Position numbers and translations under genes: made by a program. From contig JAFGPZ010000313.1 in NCBI GenBank assembly GCA_016935935.1, forward strand, positions 1-6,573: DNA of 6,573 bases, in the 5' to 3' direction. The notes under the pieces were generated by a model that saw only the letters and a list, made by a program, of their open reading frames with translations, had not been told where the DNA came from and made no database searches. Below, one piece after another: positions 6,004 to 6,573 of the stretch. Numbering within the stretch: position 1 is the first letter of the stretch; each line of letters begins with the position of its first letter. Source of the stretch: Deltaproteobacteria bacterium (GTDB lineage Bacteria > Desulfobacterota > Syntrophia > Syntrophales > UBA2210).

Positions 6004-6573
6004 CTATTTTGCCTGATCCTTGTGCTGCCAGGTGACGATATATTCAGTCAGTTCGTCAGGCTTCTCTATACTCTGTTCAGCGTGTATCCACTGCCCGGAC
6101 ATACCCATCTCCCGAACAGTGAGCTCGAAGTGACACATGGCAATGCCCATGTCGATCCGCTGCATGTCGGGCAGATTAAAGAGCGCCGCGTTTCGGCTGC
6201 CATAGCCTCTCGTGCGCTGCACATAGAAGTGCCACTGTGTGCCGTCCCTGATTACGCGCCACGGTTGGTTGTTTGACGCGGATGGTCCCAGACGCACCAT
6301 CTCGAGCGGCGCGGCAAAAGGACCGGATGTGTCCGCCGACAGAGGTGTGCGGAAGGTTCCGTCAAAAAAGAGCTCATCCCATGGAAGCCGGCTGTCCGAT
6401 CCCGCTCTCCGGCGAACGAATGAATCGAACCAGCGGCGTTTGTCCGCTGCATATCCCACAGCCGCAACTGCCGGGAGTATCTCGGTCTCTTTGAGGGAGA
6501 TCTTTCGGGAAAAGCCGCTCTTGCTGAAGGTGCCGCCCAGCCAGCAGGTGCCGAGACCGATATCCGTCGCGAA
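6004..6573 (-). CDS. Nitroreductase family protein (TM1586-like), C-terminal part; 5' end beyond window
   Basis: The minus-strand frame is open from the right edge to the TAG at 6006-6004, giving 189 residues without a start. It begins FATDIGLGTCWLGGTFSKSG, continues through a polar linker with KRRWFDSFVRRR and FFDGTF, and then reaches LGPSASNNQPWRVI and DMGIAMCHFEL. The GLGTxWLGGTF and SASNxQPWR motifs are characteristic of the putative TM nitroreductase family (Pfam PF14512), FMN-dependent oxidoreductases built from two half-domains in one chain. About 70-90 residues, including the first half with the RRSxRxF-type motif, should lie to the right. The GTG at 6459 is internal and is not the start, because family sequence continues upstream of it. 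The protein ends EYIVTWQHKDQAK, a normal family C-terminus. It is a cytoplasmic flavoenzyme with no evident link to the defence genes. Confidence 0.9.
   Translation of the reverse strand, partial: FATDIGLGTCWLGGTFSKSGFSRKISLKETEILPAVAAVGYAADKRRWFDSFVRRRAGSDSRLPWDELFFDGTFRTPLSADTSGPFAAPLEMVRLGPSASNNQPWRVIRDGTQWHFYVQRTRGYGSRNAALFNLPDMQRIDMGIAMCHFELTVREMGMSGQWIHAEQSIEKPDELTEYIVTWQHKDQAK

Noticed and set aside
6004..6459. Nitroreductase as a complete 151-residue gene starting at GTG 6459
   Set aside because: The frame stays open to the right edge and encodes the conserved GLGTCWLGGTF segment, so the GTG is internal and the gene is cut by the window.
5791..6494. Frames at 5791-6276 and 6273-6494 (plus) and 6252-6467 (minus) over the 3' genes
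   Set aside because: They cross or oppose the thermonuclease and nitroreductase frames, both of which have strong family motifs.
1..6573. CRISPR array, insertion sequence or tandem repeat
   Set aside because: Reading by eye found no regularly spaced repeats, no transposase and no long terminal inverted repeats.

Overview
The window looks like bacterial chromosomal DNA with a small antiphage-defence cassette on the left joined to unrelated, probably older chromosomal genes on the right. The organism cannot be named from the sequence. A secreted thermonuclease with an Ada-like zinc module and a two-lobed TM1586-type nitroreductase would fit an anaerobic or facultative Gram-negative bacterium such as a deltaproteobacterium, but that is a weak inference.

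Left part (1-4234, all minus strand): a 1253-residue STAND-type ATPase (start 4234, stop 473) is followed 73 bases downstream by the first 133 codons of a predicted HNH restriction endonuclease that runs off the left edge. The ATPase has a possible PD-(D/E)XK/Mrr-like nuclease domain at its N-terminus, a clear Walker A and Walker B, and about 770 residues of alpha-helical, presumably repeat-type C-terminus. This is the layout of Avs-like antiphage sensors (N-terminal effector, central switch NTPase, C-terminal sensor). The same-strand HNH enzyme belongs to the COG3440-like group, whose N-terminal half reads DNA, possibly modified DNA. Together they read as part of a defence island. The ATPase gene is visibly richer in A+T than the genes to its right, which suggests horizontal acquisition.

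Junction (4235-4574): this stretch holds the ATPase ribosome-binding site and a terminator-like hairpin whose G-U pairs form only in the minus-strand RNA, placed upstream of the ATPase on the same strand. It also holds a doubtful 64-codon plus-strand reading frame. No convincing promoter was seen.

Right part (4575-6573): a plus-strand gene for an unrecognised 174-residue protein is followed by a plus-strand gene for a Sec-exported staphylococcal-nuclease-like enzyme with a C-terminal Ada-like zinc-binding module. The thermonuclease has an excellent ribosome-binding site placed in front of an ATA codon rather than ATG. A convergent minus-strand nitroreductase gene, truncated at its 5' end by the window edge, closes the window. 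I see no tRNA, rRNA, CRISPR array, transposase or integrase.
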